Positions 29,567 to 40,064 of a stretch of 64,000 bases of DNA are shown here, piece after piece (position 1 is the stretch's first letter; each line of letters starts with the position of its first letter). The notes under the pieces are model-generated. The model was not told where the DNA came from. It was given only the letters and a program-made list of their open reading frames with translations, and did no database searches. Origin of the DNA: Shewanella glacialipiscicola (lineage in GTDB: Bacteria; Pseudomonadota; Gammaproteobacteria; Enterobacterales; Shewanellaceae); the NCBI RefSeq assembly GCF_023283485.1, contig NZ_JAKILU010000009.1, forward strand, positions 1 to 64,000, given 5' to 3'. The translations under genes and the position numbers were made by a program.

Positions 29567-30142
29567 ATGGCCACCCCTCCTTCGTTACGAATCGATAGCT
29601 TAAAAATTGCCTTAGATGCGGCCGAAATTGGTCAGCATCCGGTTGAAGTTCACGGCGCTTTAGTCGGTTTAATTTGCGGTGGTGTAGAGCAAACTGGCGA
29701 CACTTGGATCAAGCCTTTATTTGATCTGATGAACGACGGCCAGCCGTTGCCAGCGCAGTTACATCAACTGGTGTGTGATTTGTTCCAAGATTCAGTAACG
29801 CGTTTAGCCGAGTTTGAATTTGGCTTTATGCCGCTGTTGCCAGAGGAAGAAGAACCGCTTAGCCAGCGTGTTGAGGCTTTATCTTTGTGGGCGCAAAGCT
29901 TTTTGACTGGTATGGCGATTATTCAGCCCAAACTTAATCAGGCTTCGACTGAGGTGCGTGAAGTCATTAAAGACTTAGCTGAAATTGCCCAAGTTGAATT
30001 TGATGTTGCCGACGATGAAGAGTCCGAGGCGGCATACACTGAACTGCTCGAGTTTGTGCGGATAGCTGCGATTATGTGTTACGCCGAATTTGGCCCCGAA
30101 CTTCCCCATGGCGAAAGTGACGACATTGCAGCGGTGCACTAA
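29567..30142 (+). CDS. ygfB: UPF0149/YecA-family protein YgfB
   Basis: 191-residue helical protein. The conserved region EVHGALVGLICGG and the C-terminal EYTELLEFVRIAAIMCYAEF-like segment mark the YgfB family, of unclear function (a link to transcription control has been reported in Pseudomonas). ATG 29567 follows GGGA by 7 nt; a longer TTG start at 29507 adds a leader that is not family-like. In E. coli ygfB is followed by pepP-ubiH-ubiI; here pepP is absent. Confidence 0.85.
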   Translation: MATPPSLRIDSLKIALDAAEIGQHPVEVHGALVGLICGGVEQTGDTWIKPLFDLMNDGQPLPAQLHQLVCDLFQDSVTRLAEFEFGFMPLLPEEEEPLSQRVEALSLWAQSFLTGMAIIQPKLNQASTEVREVIKDLAEIAQVEFDVADDEESEAAYTELLEFVRIAAIMCYAEFGPELPHGESDDIAAVH

Positions 30143-30211
30143 TCATCGCAATTATTAAGTTAATCTAATCGCTATTGTTTAAGTTTTTATAATGGTTATT
30201 TAATTTGATAT

Positions 30212-30236
30212 AAAAGGCTTGCTCGTCTGGCCTTTT
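30212..30236 (+). terminator. Possible terminator between ygfB and ubiH
   Basis: AAAAGGC / GCCTTTT stem with an 11-nt loop, 70 bp past ygfB. The T-rich part lies inside the stem, so it is a weak candidate. Confidence 0.4.
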
Positions 30237-30321
30237 CGTCCATGACACCAGTATTGTTAATTGCATTGTCGCAACTGTTGATATAGCAGGTGCGCCATGC
30301 CATAGCTTGAATGAGATCCCC

Positions 30322-31581
30322 ATGACGACCACGATGCACATGGATACTTCAGTTCAAAACGTCGACATCGCTATTGTTGGCGGCGCCATGGCGGGCGCGA
30401 CCTTAGCGCTAGCGCTAGCGCGTTTATCATCGGCACAGTCCTTATCTGCACAGTCCTTCGCACATAAATTAGCTAGACCACTTTCCATTGCGTTAATTGA
30501 GGCGCATGTCCCTGATAAACAACATCCCGGGTTTGATGCGCGCTCTATCGCTATCGCCCACGGCTCTATTTTCGAATTATCTCGCTTAGGTTTATGGCCT
30601 AAGCTCGCCCATTTGGGCACGGCGATTGAAAATATCCATGTGTCGGATCGTGGCCATTTTGGTATGACAGAGCTCAATGCGGCGCAGTTTCATTTAGATG
30701 CGTTAGGCCAAGTGGTCGAGCTTGAACGTGTCGGCCAAGTGCTATTTAGCGAGTTAACTAAAAGCGATGTAAAACTGTTTTGCCCCGCCAAACTTGTGCA
30801 AATCGACGCCACTATCGATAGCCACACATTGCTACTCGATACCGGTGAGCGCATTCAAGCTAAGCTGGTGGTCGCCGCCGATGGTTTGCAATCTAAAGTT
30901 CGCAGCAGTTTTAATTTGCCCATTACCCAAGTGGCTTTTGCACAAACGGCGATTATCGCCAATATTCAAACCGACAAACCCCACCAACATTGGGCCTATG
31001 AGCGCTTTACCCAAACAGGCCCTTTAGCGCTGTTACCTATGGGCGACATTCAAGGCCAGCCGCGATTATCAATGGTGTGGGCGCTCGATGCCGAAGGTGC
31101 CAAGCAAATGCAAGCAGCGCCTAAAGCTGAGTTTTTAGCGGCGTTGCAGCAAGCTTTTGGTTATCGCGCAGGCAAATTTGTTGATGTGAGTACGCGCCAT
31201 GCGTATCCGCTTGATTTATCGTATATGCCAAGGCCTATCCACCATAGATGTGTGTTTATCGGCAATGCGGCGCAGACGGTGCATCCTATTGCAGGACAAG
31301 GATTTAACTTAGGTCTTCGCGATGTGGTGAGTTTGCTTGAGGTGCTCAAAACAGCGCTAGAGCAGGGCGATGATATCGGCAGTGTTGCCGTAACCCATGC
31401 ATATCTAAAAGCTCGTGAGCATGACAGAAACAGCACTATCCGTAATATTGAATTTTTAGTCCGTGGTTTTTCAAACCAGTATTGGCCCTTGGTGCTCGGT
31501 CGTAATTTAGGCTTGCGGTCATTATCTTGGTTTGTGCCACTTAAAACGCCTGTAGCCCAAAAAGCGATGGGCTGGAAATAA
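30322..31581 (+). CDS. ubiH: UbiH, 2-octaprenyl-6-methoxyphenol hydroxylase
   Basis: 419-residue FAD monooxygenase of ubiquinone synthesis that hydroxylates the ring on the membrane face. FAD motifs are VDIAIVGGAMAGATLALALA near the N-terminus, the DG motif AKLVVAADGLQSKVR, and FIGNAAQTVHPIAGQGFNLG with the UbiH-type sequence. Several Met codons crowd the start (TTG 30307, ATG 30322, 30334, 30340); 30322 is a judgement. It is followed by the paralogue ubiI. Confidence 0.92.
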   Translation: MTTTMHMDTSVQNVDIAIVGGAMAGATLALALARLSSAQSLSAQSFAHKLARPLSIALIEAHVPDKQHPGFDARSIAIAHGSIFELSRLGLWPKLAHLGTAIENIHVSDRGHFGMTELNAAQFHLDALGQVVELERVGQVLFSELTKSDVKLFCPAKLVQIDATIDSHTLLLDTGERIQAKLVVAADGLQSKVRSSFNLPITQVAFAQTAIIANIQTDKPHQHWAYERFTQTGPLALLPMGDIQGQPRLSMVWALDAEGAKQMQAAPKAEFLAALQQAFGYRAGKFVDVSTRHAYPLDLSYMPRPIHHRCVFIGNAAQTVHPIAGQGFNLGLRDVVSLLEVLKTALEQGDDIGSVAVTHAYLKAREHDRNSTIRNIEFLVRGFSNQYWPLVLGRNLGLRSLSWFVPLKTPVAQKAMGWK

Positions 31582-31680
31582 CACTCGAATGCGTTGATAT
31601 CGCTAACGTCTATCGCCCGTAAGGCAATGACGGCAAAGCAACGCTATTCACTGGTATCGCAACGCGAAAAGGATGTACCC

Positions 31681-32904
31681 ATGTTAAGTTCGCAAACCTA
31701 TGACATTGCTATTGTGGGCGGTGGCATGGTGGGACTCGCCACCGCGATTGGATTGGCACAGGCTAATCTTAATGTTGTTGTTATTGATGCCGGGCAGACA
31801 GAAGCCGTCAGCGGCTCAGCGCGTTTACGCGTGAGTGCTATCAATAAGGCAAGCCAGCGTTTGTTAGAACATTTAGGTGCTTGGGCTTATGTAGAGACAG
31901 CCCGTGCTACGCCTTACCAAAAAATGGCCGTGTGGGATAAAGACGGCTTTGGCAAAATTGCCTTTGACGCCAACAGCATCAGCGAAGCAAGCCTTGGCAC
32001 TATTATCGAAAACGATGCCATCAGCTACGCCCTCGCCAAACGTGCCAGTGAATTTGACAATATCACTCATATCGAAAACCAACGTATTGAACGCATTGCC
32101 TTTGGTGAGCGCGAAGCTTGGCTGACCCTCGCTAATGGCGCCGAGTCTGGAATAGAAAGTGTCAGTGCTGCGTTGGTCATCGCCGCCGATGGTGCCAACT
32201 CTTGGGTGCGTGAGCAATGTAAAATACCGCTGACCTTTTGGGATTACGGCCATCATGCGTTAGTCGCCACTATTCGTACTGAATTACCGCACCTTGCTAC
32301 CGCTCGCCAAGTATTTTTACAGGACGGGCCGTTAGCATTTTTACCCTTATATAAAGACAATCTGTGCTCTATTGTGTGGTCTGTGCCGCCCGAGCGCGCC
32401 AACGAATTATTAGCCATGGATAACGTTCAATTTGAGCGCCACTTAACCGCCGCCTTTGATGGCCGTTTAGGTTTATGTCAGCTTGAAAGCGAGCGCCAAG
32501 CTTTTCCACTGCGAATGCGTTATGCCCGCCATTTTGCCCGCCATCGCTTAGTGTTAGCCGGTGATGCGGCTCACACCATTCATCCACTGGCTGGCCAAGG
32601 GATTAACCTCGGCTTTTTAGATGCGGCCAGCATTATCGAAGTGGTCAGTGAATTACAGCAAGCGGGTAAAGATATCGGTGATTATGCCAATTTGCGCGCC
32701 CTTGAGCGTTGGCGCAAAGCCGATGCCATGGAAATGATTGCCGCAATGGAAGGCTTTAAACGACTTTTTGAAGGCAGCAACCCGCTTAAAAAAGCGATCC
32801 GCGATTTGGGGTTAAATCTGGTTGATAATGTCGCTGGGCTGAAAACAGTGTTCATACAACAGGCCATGGGCAATAAGGCGGCGCTGCCTAAGTTATGTCG
32901 TTAG
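31681..32904 (+). CDS. ubiI: UbiI/VisC-family FAD monooxygenase (ubiquinone C5 hydroxylation)
   Basis: 407-residue paralogue of UbiH. FAD motif YDIAIVGGGMVGLATAIGLA, DG motif LVIAADGANSWVREQ and GDAAHTIHPLAGQGINLGF are visible. UbiI hydroxylates ring carbon 5 in aerobic ubiquinone synthesis. The start at ATG 31681 follows AAAAGGA; a longer frame from 31594 is not family-like. It lies about 100 bp after ubiH, likely in the same operon, just upstream of the glycine-cleavage genes. Confidence 0.92.
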   Translation: MLSSQTYDIAIVGGGMVGLATAIGLAQANLNVVVIDAGQTEAVSGSARLRVSAINKASQRLLEHLGAWAYVETARATPYQKMAVWDKDGFGKIAFDANSISEASLGTIIENDAISYALAKRASEFDNITHIENQRIERIAFGEREAWLTLANGAESGIESVSAALVIAADGANSWVREQCKIPLTFWDYGHHALVATIRTELPHLATARQVFLQDGPLAFLPLYKDNLCSIVWSVPPERANELLAMDNVQFERHLTAAFDGRLGLCQLESERQAFPLRMRYARHFARHRLVLAGDAAHTIHPLAGQGINLGFLDAASIIEVVSELQQAGKDIGDYANLRALERWRKADAMEMIAAMEGFKRLFEGSNPLKKAIRDLGLNLVDNVAGLKTVFIQQAMGNKAALPKLCR

Positions 32905-33074
32905 CCGCGGTTGCGCTAATGTGATCAGAATTGCTGCTAATATCAGCGATTTGTTTGCAAGCTGCGCAAATCTGCCGTTCGCATGTAAAAAAATTACAGG
33001 TTTAAGATAAGAAAATCTAATGGCAGTGACTTCGGATTAGAAAAATATCCTGTATACAAATTTGTGACGCAAGG

Positions 33075-33122
33075 TATAATTTCGCCGCATTTTAGACCCT
33101 AGTATCTACACCCTACACTAGG
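33075..33122 (+). promoter_or_regulatory. gcvT promoter -10 and leader hairpin
   Basis: A perfect -10 box TATAAT (33075-33080) with a weak -35 candidate (TGTATA, 18 bp upstream) is followed by an inverted repeat CCTAGT...ACTAGG (33098-33122). A glycine riboswitch is often found before gcvT in gammaproteobacteria, but I see no glycine-aptamer signature in this leader. Confidence 0.45.
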
Positions 33123-33157
33123 CAGAGACCTGAAAAAGGCCGCAAAAAGGGATAACA

Positions 33158-34252
33158 ATGGCTAACAAAACTATTCTGTTTAACAAGCACATAGAATCAA
33201 ACGCTAAGATGGTTGATTTCCACGGTTGGGACATGCCGCTCAACTATGGCTCACAAATCGAAGAACATCACGCCGTGCGTCAAGACGCGGGCATGTTCGA
33301 CGTTTCCCACATGACAGTGGTTGATGTGATGGGCAATGATGCTGGTGCATTTTTGCGTAAGTTGCTCGCAAACGATGTGGCTAAGCTTAAAGTTCCAGGT
33401 AAAGCCTTATACGCCGGCATGTTAGATGAAAATGCGGGCATTATAGATGACCTCATCACCTATTATCTTACCGATACGCATTACCGCGTAGTCGTTAACT
33501 CAGGCACCCGTGAAAAAGATCTCGCTTGGATTGCTAAACAAGCCCAAGGTTTTGATGTCACTGTGACTGAACGTCCTGAATTATCAATGATCGCCGTACA
33601 AGGCCCTAACGCTAAAGCGAAAGCCGCTGCCGTGTTTAGCACCGAGCAAAACGCCGCTATCGAAGGCATGAAACCTTTCTTCGGTAAGCAAGCGGGCTCG
33701 CTGTTTATTGCCACTACGGGTTATACCGGCGAAGCGGGTTACGAAATTATTGTCCCAGAAGATGAAGCTGAGGCCTTGTGGCAAGCACTGTTAGAGCAAG
33801 GGGTTAAACCTTGTGGTCTGGGTGCGCGTGACACTCTGCGTCTTGAAGCCGGTATGAATCTTTACGGCTTAGATATGGACGAAACCATCAACCCATTGGC
33901 CGCCAACATGGGCTGGACCATTGCATGGGAACCTATCGAGCGTGACTTTATTGGCCGTAGCGCCCTAGAAGCACTACGCGCGGCGGGCACCGACAAATTA
34001 GTCGGTCTAGTGATGGAAGAAAAAGGCGTGCTACGCCATGATATGCCTGTATTTTTCACTGATACTGCCGGTATTGAGCACCAAGGCGTGATCACCAGCG
34101 GTACTTTCTCGCCAACCTTGGGCTATTCTATTGCGTTGGCGCGCGTCCCTAATGCAATTGGGGATACGGCAGAAGTTGAAATGCGTAAAAAGCGTGTGGC
34201 TGTTAAAGTAGTCGCGCCAAGCTTTGTGCGTAACGGTAAACCAGCATTTTAA
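33158..34252 (+). CDS. gcvT: Glycine cleavage T protein (aminomethyltransferase)
   Basis: 364-residue tetrahydrofolate-dependent enzyme taking the methylene group from the aminomethyl-lipoyl H protein to give 5,10-methylene-THF and ammonia. Signatures are [47 protein letters not shown] and the C-terminal [16 protein letters not shown]. First gene of gcvTHP, preceded by a clear -10 box. The serine/one-carbon theme links it to folM and fau upstream. Confidence 0.97.
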   Translation: MANKTILFNKHIESNAKMVDFHGWDMPLNYGSQIEEHHAVRQDAGMFDVSHMTVVDVMGNDAGAFLRKLLANDVAKLKVPGKALYAGMLDENAGIIDDLITYYLTDTHYRVVVNSGTREKDLAWIAKQAQGFDVTVTERPELSMIAVQGPNAKAKAAAVFSTEQNAAIEGMKPFFGKQAGSLFIATTGYTGEAGYEIIVPEDEAEALWQALLEQGVKPCGLGARDTLRLEAGMNLYGLDMDETINPLAANMGWTIAWEPIERDFIGRSALEALRAAGTDKLVGLVMEEKGVLRHDMPVFFTDTAGIEHQGVITSGTFSPTLGYSIALARVPNAIGDTAEVEMRKKRVAVKVVAPSFVRNGKPAF

Positions 34253-34277
34253 AAAAACGGAACAAGGAACAATAACA

Positions 34278-34667
34278 ATGAGCAATATTCCGACAGAACT
34301 GAAATACGCCTCTTCACACGAATGGATCCGTAAAGAAGCCGATGGTAGCTACACAGTAGGTATTTCTGATCATGCCCAAGAGCTGTTAGGCGACATGGTT
34401 TTCGTAGAGCTTCCAGAAGTTGGCGATACTGTTACCGCAGGTGAAGACTGCGCGGTAGCGGAATCAGTCAAAGCGGCATCTGACATTTATGCGCCTATTT
34501 CTGGCGAAGTGATTGCTGTAAACGTTGCCCTAGAGGATTCTCCTGAGCTGGTTAACAGTGATGCTTACGGCGAAGGCTGGTTTTTCCGCGTGATGCCTTC
34601 TGACGAATCAGACATCGATGCGCTGCTAGATGCCGAAGGCTACCAAGCGGTAATCGACGAAGAGTAA
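34278..34667 (+). CDS. gcvH: Glycine cleavage H protein (lipoyl carrier)
   Basis: 129-residue carrier that shuttles the aminomethyl group between P, T and L proteins on a lipoyl lysine. The lipoylation site is the Lys in [18 protein letters not shown] 34278 follows AAGGA and lies 25 bp after gcvT; a longer frame from 34224 would overlap gcvT. Confidence 0.97.
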   Translation: MSNIPTELKYASSHEWIRKEADGSYTVGISDHAQELLGDMVFVELPEVGDTVTAGEDCAVAESVKAASDIYAPISGEVIAVNVALEDSPELVNSDAYGEGWFFRVMPSDESDIDALLDAEGYQAVIDEE

Positions 34668-34680
34668 TCGTCGGTGTTAA

Positions 34681-34708
34681 CAAAGCCCTGAGGGGCTTTG
34701 TTTGTTTT
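34681..34708 (+). terminator. Intrinsic terminator between gcvH and gcvP
   Basis: CAAAGCCC / GGGCTTTG stem with loop TGAG, followed by TTTGTTTT. It lies 14 bp past the gcvH stop and 82 bp before gcvP, so gcvP levels may depend on read-through or an own promoter. Confidence 0.8.
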
Positions 34709-34789
34709 AGCACAAGATTGACATAACAACAGTCCGTTAATCAGTACCCTACAGTTCTGAGTTTCGGCAAATCTGGAACAAGGTTTATC

Positions 34790-37678
34790 ATGACCAAGCA
34801 AACCCTCACTCAGTTAGAACAGCACGATTTATTCCTACGTCGTCACATCGGCCCTGATAGCCACCAACAACAAGCGATGCTTAATTTTGTTGGCGCTGAG
34901 TCTCTTGAAGACCTCACCGCGCAAATCGTGCCCGAATCGATTCGCTTAAGCCAAGATTTAAGCATTGGTGATTCTTGCGGTGAAGCCGAAGGTATCGCCT
35001 ATATCCGTGGTCTAGCAGATAAAAACCAAGTCTTTAAAAGCTATATCGGCATGGGTTACTACGGCACCCAAGTGCCAAACGTGATCCTGCGTAACGTATT
35101 TGAAAACCCCGGTTGGTACACGGCTTATACGCCTTACCAGCCTGAAATCGCCCAAGGTCGTTTAGAAGCCATTCTTAACTTCCAACAAGTGTCGATGGAC
35201 TTAACTGGCTTAGATTTAGCCTCCGCGTCTTTGTTAGATGAAGCGACCGCCGCAGCCGAAGCCATGGCGCTGGCAAAGCGGGTGTCGAAAGCGAAAAAAT
35301 CGAATACCTTCTTTGTTGCCGATGATGTGTTCCCGCAAACCTTAGACGTAGTGAAAACCCGCGCTGAGTGTTTTGGTTTTGACGTCATCGTGGGCCCTGC
35401 ACAGGATGCCGTGAACTACGAGCTGTTTGGTGCTTTGTTCCAATACACTAACCGCTTAGGCCAAATCACTGACTTCACCGAATTATTCGCAACTTTACGT
35501 ACCAAGAACGTGATTGTGACTGTGGCCGCCGACATTATGTCGTTGGTATTACTGAAATCACCGGGCTCTATGGGCGCCGATGTAGTATTTGGTAGCGCGC
35601 AGCGTTTTGGCGTGCCAATGGGTTTTGGTGGTCCACACGCAGCTTTCTTTGTTGCCCGTGATGAGCACAAACGTTCAATGCCGGGTCGCATCATTGGTGT
35701 GTCAAAAGACGCCCGTGGTAACCGCGCCCTGCGTATGGCAATGCAAACTCGCGAGCAACATATTCGCCGCGAAAAAGCCAACTCAAATATTTGTACTGCA
35801 CAAATTTTGTTAGCCAATATGGCGTCTTTCTACGCTGTATTCCACGGCCCAGATGGCCTAAAAACCATCGCGTCACGTATCAACCGCTTTGCCGACATTT
35901 TAGCGGCAGGTTTACAAGCTAAGGGCGTGAGTTTAGTCAACAGCACTTGGTTTGATACCATCAGCATCAAAGGCTTAGATGTTACTGCCGTGAACGCACG
36001 CGCACTGGCTGCTGAAATGAACCTACGTTTCGATGCCGATGGCATTGTGGGCGTGAGTGTTGACGAAACCACACTGCGCTCAGATATCGAAGCGCTGTTT
36101 GAGGTGATTTTAGGCGCTGACCATGGCTTAGATGTAGCCGCGTTAGACGCGCAAATTGTTAGCCAAGCTAGCCAGTCGATTCCTGCTGCATTAGTGCGCC
36201 AAGATGCGATTTTAAGTCACCCAACGTTTAATCGCTATCAAAGCGAAACCGAGATGATGCGTTATATCAAACGTCTCGAAAGCAAAGACTTAGCACTTAA
36301 CTACTCGATGATTTCACTGGGCTCATGCACCATGAAGTTAAACGCAGCGGTTGAAATGATACCGGTGAGCTGGCCAGAATTTGCCAACATGCACCCATTC
36401 TGCCCGCTGGATCAAGCTAAAGGTTACACTCAGCTGATTGAAGAATTGTCGACTTGGTTAGTGAACATCACAGGTTACGACGCTGTGTGTATTCAACCTA
36501 ACTCAGGCGCTCAAGGTGAATACGCTGGCTTATTAGCCATCAAAAAATACCATGAGTCACGTGGTAATGCGCACCGAAACATTTGTTTGATCCCACAATC
36601 TGCCCACGGCACTAACCCTGCATCAGCGCAACTTGCGGGTATGCAAGTGATTGTGACCGCGTGTGATAAGCAAGGTAACGTCGATTTAGACGATTTGAGG
36701 ACTAAAGCCGCCGAAGTGGCTGAAAACCTGTCTTGCATCATGATCACTTACCCATCGACCCACGGTGTGTATGAAGAATCTATCCGCGAAATCTGCGACA
36801 TAGTGCATCAACATGGCGGCCAAGTGTATTTAGACGGCGCCAACATGAACGCGCAGGTAGGCTTAACGACTCCAGGCTTTATCGGTGCTGACGTATCACA
36901 CCTTAACCTGCATAAAACCTTCGCTATTCCACACGGCGGCGGTGGCCCAGGTATGGGCCCAATCGGTGTAAAAGCCCATTTAGCGCCATTCGTGGCGGGT
37001 CATGTGGTGGTTAAACCGGGTCAGATAAGCGATAACAACGGCGCTGTATCAGCCGCACCTTACGGTAGTGCTGGCATTCTGCCTATCAGCTGGATGTACA
37101 TTAAGCTGTTAGGTACGCAGGGGCTTAAACAGTCAACGCAAACTGCACTACTAAATGCTAACTACATGATGAAAAAGCTGTCTGAACATTACCCAGTATT
37201 GTTCCGTGGCCGTAACGATCGCGTGGCGCACGAATGTATTATCGACCTGCGTCCACTGAAAGAAGCCTCAGGCGTAACCGAAATGGATATCGCTAAGCGT
37301 TTGAACGACTATGGTTTCCATGCGCCAACTATGAGTTTCCCTGTTGCGGGAACCCTGATGATAGAGCCGACGGAATCTGAGTCTAAGGTGGAGCTTGACC
37401 GCTTTATCGACGCTATGGTGTCAATCCGCGCTGAAATCGCCAAAGTGGAATCGGGCGAATGGCCAGTGGACAACAACCCGCTGCATAACGCACCGCACAC
37501 TATGGCCGATATCATGGACCCAGAGTTTGATACGCGTCCATACAGCCGCGAAGTGGCCGTGTTCCCAAGTGCAGCAGTGCGCACTAACAAGTTCTGGCCA
37601 ACCGTGAATCGTATTGATGACGTTTATGGTGATCGTAACTTGATGTGTTCATGTGCACCATTATCAGACTACGAGTAA
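34790..37678 (+). CDS. gcvP: Glycine dehydrogenase (decarboxylating), P protein
   Basis: 962-residue PLP enzyme that decarboxylates glycine and loads the aminomethyl group onto GcvH; the single-chain form as in E. coli. N-terminal half: [47 protein letters not shown]-terminal half: [34 protein letters not shown], and the PLP lysine in [20 protein letters not shown]. Same operon direction as gcvTH but separated by a terminator. Own terminator at 37834. Confidence 0.98.
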   Translation: MTKQTLTQLEQHDLFLRRHIGPDSHQQQAMLNFVGAESLEDLTAQIVPESIRLSQDLSIGDSCGEAEGIAYIRGLADKNQVFKSYIGMGYYGTQVPNVILRNVFENPGWYTAYTPYQPEIAQGRLEAILNFQQVSMDLTGLDLASASLLDEATAAAEAMALAKRVSKAKKSNTFFVADDVFPQTLDVVKTRAECFGFDVIVGPAQDAVNYELFGALFQYTNRLGQITDFTELFATLRTKNVIVTVAADIMSLVLLKSPGSMGADVVFGSAQRFGVPMGFGGPHAAFFVARDEHKRSMPGRIIGVSKDARGNRALRMAMQTREQHIRREKANSNICTAQILLANMASFYAVFHGPDGLKTIASRINRFADILAAGLQAKGVSLVNSTWFDTISIKGLDVTAVNARALAAEMNLRFDADGIVGVSVDETTLRSDIEALFEVILGADHGLDVAALDAQIVSQASQSIPAALVRQDAILSHPTFNRYQSETEMMRYIKRLESKDLALNYSMISLGSCTMKLNAAVEMIPVSWPEFANMHPFCPLDQAKGYTQLIEELSTWLVNITGYDAVCIQPNSGAQGEYAGLLAIKKYHESRGNAHRNICLIPQSAHGTNPASAQLAGMQVIVTACDKQGNVDLDDLRTKAAEVAENLSCIMITYPSTHGVYEESIREICDIVHQHGGQVYLDGANMNAQVGLTTPGFIGADVSHLNLHKTFAIPHGGGGPGMGPIGVKAHLAPFVAGHVVVKPGQISDNNGAVSAAPYGSAGILPISWMYIKLLGTQGLKQSTQTALLNANYMMKKLSEHYPVLFRGRNDRVAHECIIDLRPLKEASGVTEMDIAKRLNDYGFHAPTMSFPVAGTLMIEPTESESKVELDRFIDAMVSIRAEIAKVESGEWPVDNNPLHNAPHTMADIMDPEFDTRPYSREVAVFPSAAVRTNKFWPTVNRIDDVYGDRNLMCSCAPLSDYE

Positions 37679-37833
37679 TAATTGCTGCTTAGGCTAGCTA
37701 CTGCGGCGTTGAATCTCAGCTTTCGTGCTCATTGACAGGAGTCAACTCCGCGCGAAAGCTTTCAATCCGCCTTGCATTAGCTTCGCCAGCAACGCAATTA
37801 TGGTGTAGTTAGCTTCAGCGAATTTGAAGCATT

Positions 37834-37865
37834 AAAAAGCGAACCCTTAGCGGTTCGCTTTTTTA
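37834..37865 (+). terminator. Intrinsic terminator of gcvP
   Basis: AAGCGAACC and its complement GGTTCGCTT form a stem with a short loop, flanked by AAAA and TTTTTT. It lies about 155 bp after gcvP and marks the edge of the core genome before the accessory region. Confidence 0.85.
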
Positions 37866-37966
37866 TTGCCTGAGTTTTAATTCTGCAGAATTGAGTGGTG
37901 CGAAATGGCTTTATCGTGGCTTCTGGCAAAGGTATTTCCCAATTGCCTGCCGCAGGCTTTTGCACT

Positions 37967-38046
37967 GTTACACCAGTGACTCGCCGTGGATACATCCTTG
38001 TAGGCTCTACTAAAACATCCATGTTTTAGAAGGTCACTGGTGCAAC
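37967..38046. repeat. 80-bp palindromic intergenic element
   Basis: Inverted ends GTTACACCAGTGAC (37967-37980) and GTCACTGGTGCAAC (38033-38046), one mismatch in 14, enclose an internal perfect hairpin TAAAACAT-CC-ATGTTTTA (38011-38028). It could be a REP-like or small MITE-like repeat. It sits between gcvP and the NACHT gene, near the left edge of the AT-rich insert. Confidence 0.55.
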
Positions 38047-38138
38047 AATGCCTAATTTGGTGGAACTGTTGAGTAGAGAGATATGCCTGTCCTTTTTCGT
38101 TATCTAACATTGGAAATTGTGCCATCCATCTTAAATTG

Positions 38139-40064
38139 TTACAAATTTAGCATATCTAGTGAAGATTTATTTTCATGAGTAATTTTATGTTTATTGATAT
38201 TGTCATTAATAATTTTTAGGGTGTCGTTTATTGATTTTGCATTGTTAATAAACTGACTCTTTAATTCGCTTGATATTTTTGAATTAATTAATTTTTCTAC
38301 ACTTACTAGGTATGTGCTAGTATTGCCACTTTCTTTCAATGTATGTTTGATGTGCGTTGATATTGTCTTTAATATATCAGTGTTGTTTCGGACTTCTTTT
38401 GAAATTAGATTAAATAAGTCTAATACTAAAGTTTTAATGTTGTCATTACTATAATTCATCTCGGTTGATTGCAATAGTATGTCTAATTTATGTCCGAGAA
38501 ATATATCTTGTTCATTCCCAGTGTTAACGGATTTAAATGCTTTTATTTCAGTGTTCATGCCAAATGAATTTCTTACACACTCAAATGTATTGACTTTTAG
38601 TATTGTAGTGACGGCTAAGTCATTTATTTTATTGTTTTTGCTAAGTTCTAAAAAACTTTTAGATTGAAATAAGGTGTCATAAATATCTTTTGCAAAGTAT
38701 AAGTAAAAATATTCACAATCAATTTTGTGCAAAATTTTTAGTACATTCTCATATGAGCCTTTGTAATTATCTATCGCATGCTTATAGAACTTTTTCTTTG
38801 CTTCGTCAGGTAGTTGAGATACATATTTCGCTGAGAAAAACTCAATAATTGACTTGTGTAGGTATGAGTAAGTTAACTCCTCATCCTTTATCAAGGATGT
38901 TTTATTTATGATATCGATATGTGTATCTTTAACATCTATTAGAAGTCTTTCAGATGCGGAGTTGAATGCGCTGGATAATTCTTCTCTTCTGAATGTAACA
39001 TCATTCCTTAACTCGAGTAACCTAAATGAAGCGCTATGCATTATTAACTCAAGTGTTGCATTATCTAGGCCGGTCTTACTGTGCCTTTCATAATAAGTCT
39101 TTAATCTATCATGAGTAGATGCTAGTGCTTTAAATAACTCGTTATAGAAATCTGTTAAAGTCTTAGGGTCTACAGATAGAGAGTTGTATGTGCTACAGAA
39201 TATATCTACTAGTATAGGTGTGATAAGTATTTCAGCAATATAAATTTTGTTTTCAATTACATTATTGAATATTTCTTTATCACAAGGCTGAATCTCCGGG
39301 TGGTTTTTTATTAGTCTTAAGATATCATCTCTATTTAGATCAAGAAGATCATAGTTACTAATTCCTGGTTCTCTAGTTATTTCTGTTCCTGGCCTCGAGG
39401 TGACTATGCAATCCAATCCAAATTTGTAATAGGCAGATGTTATAATGCTTAATGCTTTTTGTCCATGTGAGTCAGGTACTTCATCGAAACCATCAAATAA
39501 TAGTCTTATACGCTTCATTGCAAGTAGGCAAGTACATTGATCCTTTGATAGGTCAAATCCTATTGATTGGAATTCATCAATGACAATATCCTCTATACTA
39601 GGTGTTTTTTCATAATTTATGTTTCTCAATGTTATTATTAATGGAAAAATACCATGTTTATGGTTAATAGTGTTGAGGAATATTTTTTTTAATAAGGTAG
39701 TTTTTCCTTGCCCAGCTTTACCTATTATGCATGTTATTTTTGGTAGCTGAAGAGTTATGTTGTCATCTATTTTAACCTCTGATTTATCAGTGCGCGACTT
39801 TATTTTTAATGGTTGATATATATCTGCAATATGAACGTCAACATATCTTGATAATAGCGTTCTAAATTTCATGTATCTATCGGTTATTTTTCCCAATATA
39901 ATTTCCTCATGTTCATAAACAAGAGGGGCAAGTGTTGATAAAATATCTTGTGTATCTCTATGGTGATTTAGGTTGTTAAATAATCCTGCGAAACTTTCAA
40001 TTATTTTTGATTGTATCTTTTTGGAACCTTCAGAAGCTAATATTAAGCTAACTACTTCATTCAT
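38139..40064 (-). CDS. NACHT-domain NTPase, candidate antiphage NLR-like protein
   Basis: 641-residue STAND-type protein. The N-terminal ~105 residues are helical with no recognisable effector domain. The NACHT module shows Walker A IIGKAGQGKTTLL (about 113-125), the Walker B/NACHT motif RLLFDGFDEVPD (187-198) and sensor IVTSRPG (220-226), then LNRDDILRLIKNH. The C-terminal ~380 residues are helical, including SYLHKSIIEFFSAKY, typical of NACHT proteins; no LRR or TPR is evident. Bacterial NACHT proteins are known antiphage sensors. The DNA is strikingly AT-rich (about 30% GC by eye), a sign of transfer. AAGGA precedes ATG 40064. It lies 95 bp after the NERD gene on the same strand. Confidence 0.85.
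   Translation of the reverse strand: MNEVVSLILASEGSKKIQSKIIESFAGLFNNLNHHRDTQDILSTLAPLVYEHEEIILGKITDRYMKFRTLLSRYVDVHIADIYQPLKIKSRTDKSEVKIDDNITLQLPKITCIIGKAGQGKTTLLKKIFLNTINHKHGIFPLIITLRNINYEKTPSIEDIVIDEFQSIGFDLSKDQCTCLLAMKRIRLLFDGFDEVPDSHGQKALSIITSAYYKFGLDCIVTSRPGTEITREPGISNYDLLDLNRDDILRLIKNHPEIQPCDKEIFNNVIENKIYIAEILITPILVDIFCSTYNSLSVDPKTLTDFYNELFKALASTHDRLKTYYERHSKTGLDNATLELIMHSASFRLLELRNDVTFRREELSSAFNSASERLLIDVKDTHIDIINKTSLIKDEELTYSYLHKSIIEFFSAKYVSQLPDEAKKKFYKHAIDNYKGSYENVLKILHKIDCEYFYLYFAKDIYDTLFQSKSFLELSKNNKINDLAVTTILKVNTFECVRNSFGMNTEIKAFKSVNTGNEQDIFLGHKLDILLQSTEMNYSNDNIKTLVLDLFNLISKEVRNNTDILKTISTHIKHTLKESGNTSTYLVSVEKLINSKISSELKSQFINNAKSINDTLKIINDNINKHKITHENKSSLDMLNL

Noticed and set aside
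32905..33157. Glycine riboswitch before gcvT
   Set aside because: The expected aptamer motifs are not visible; only a -10 box and a short hairpin are supported.
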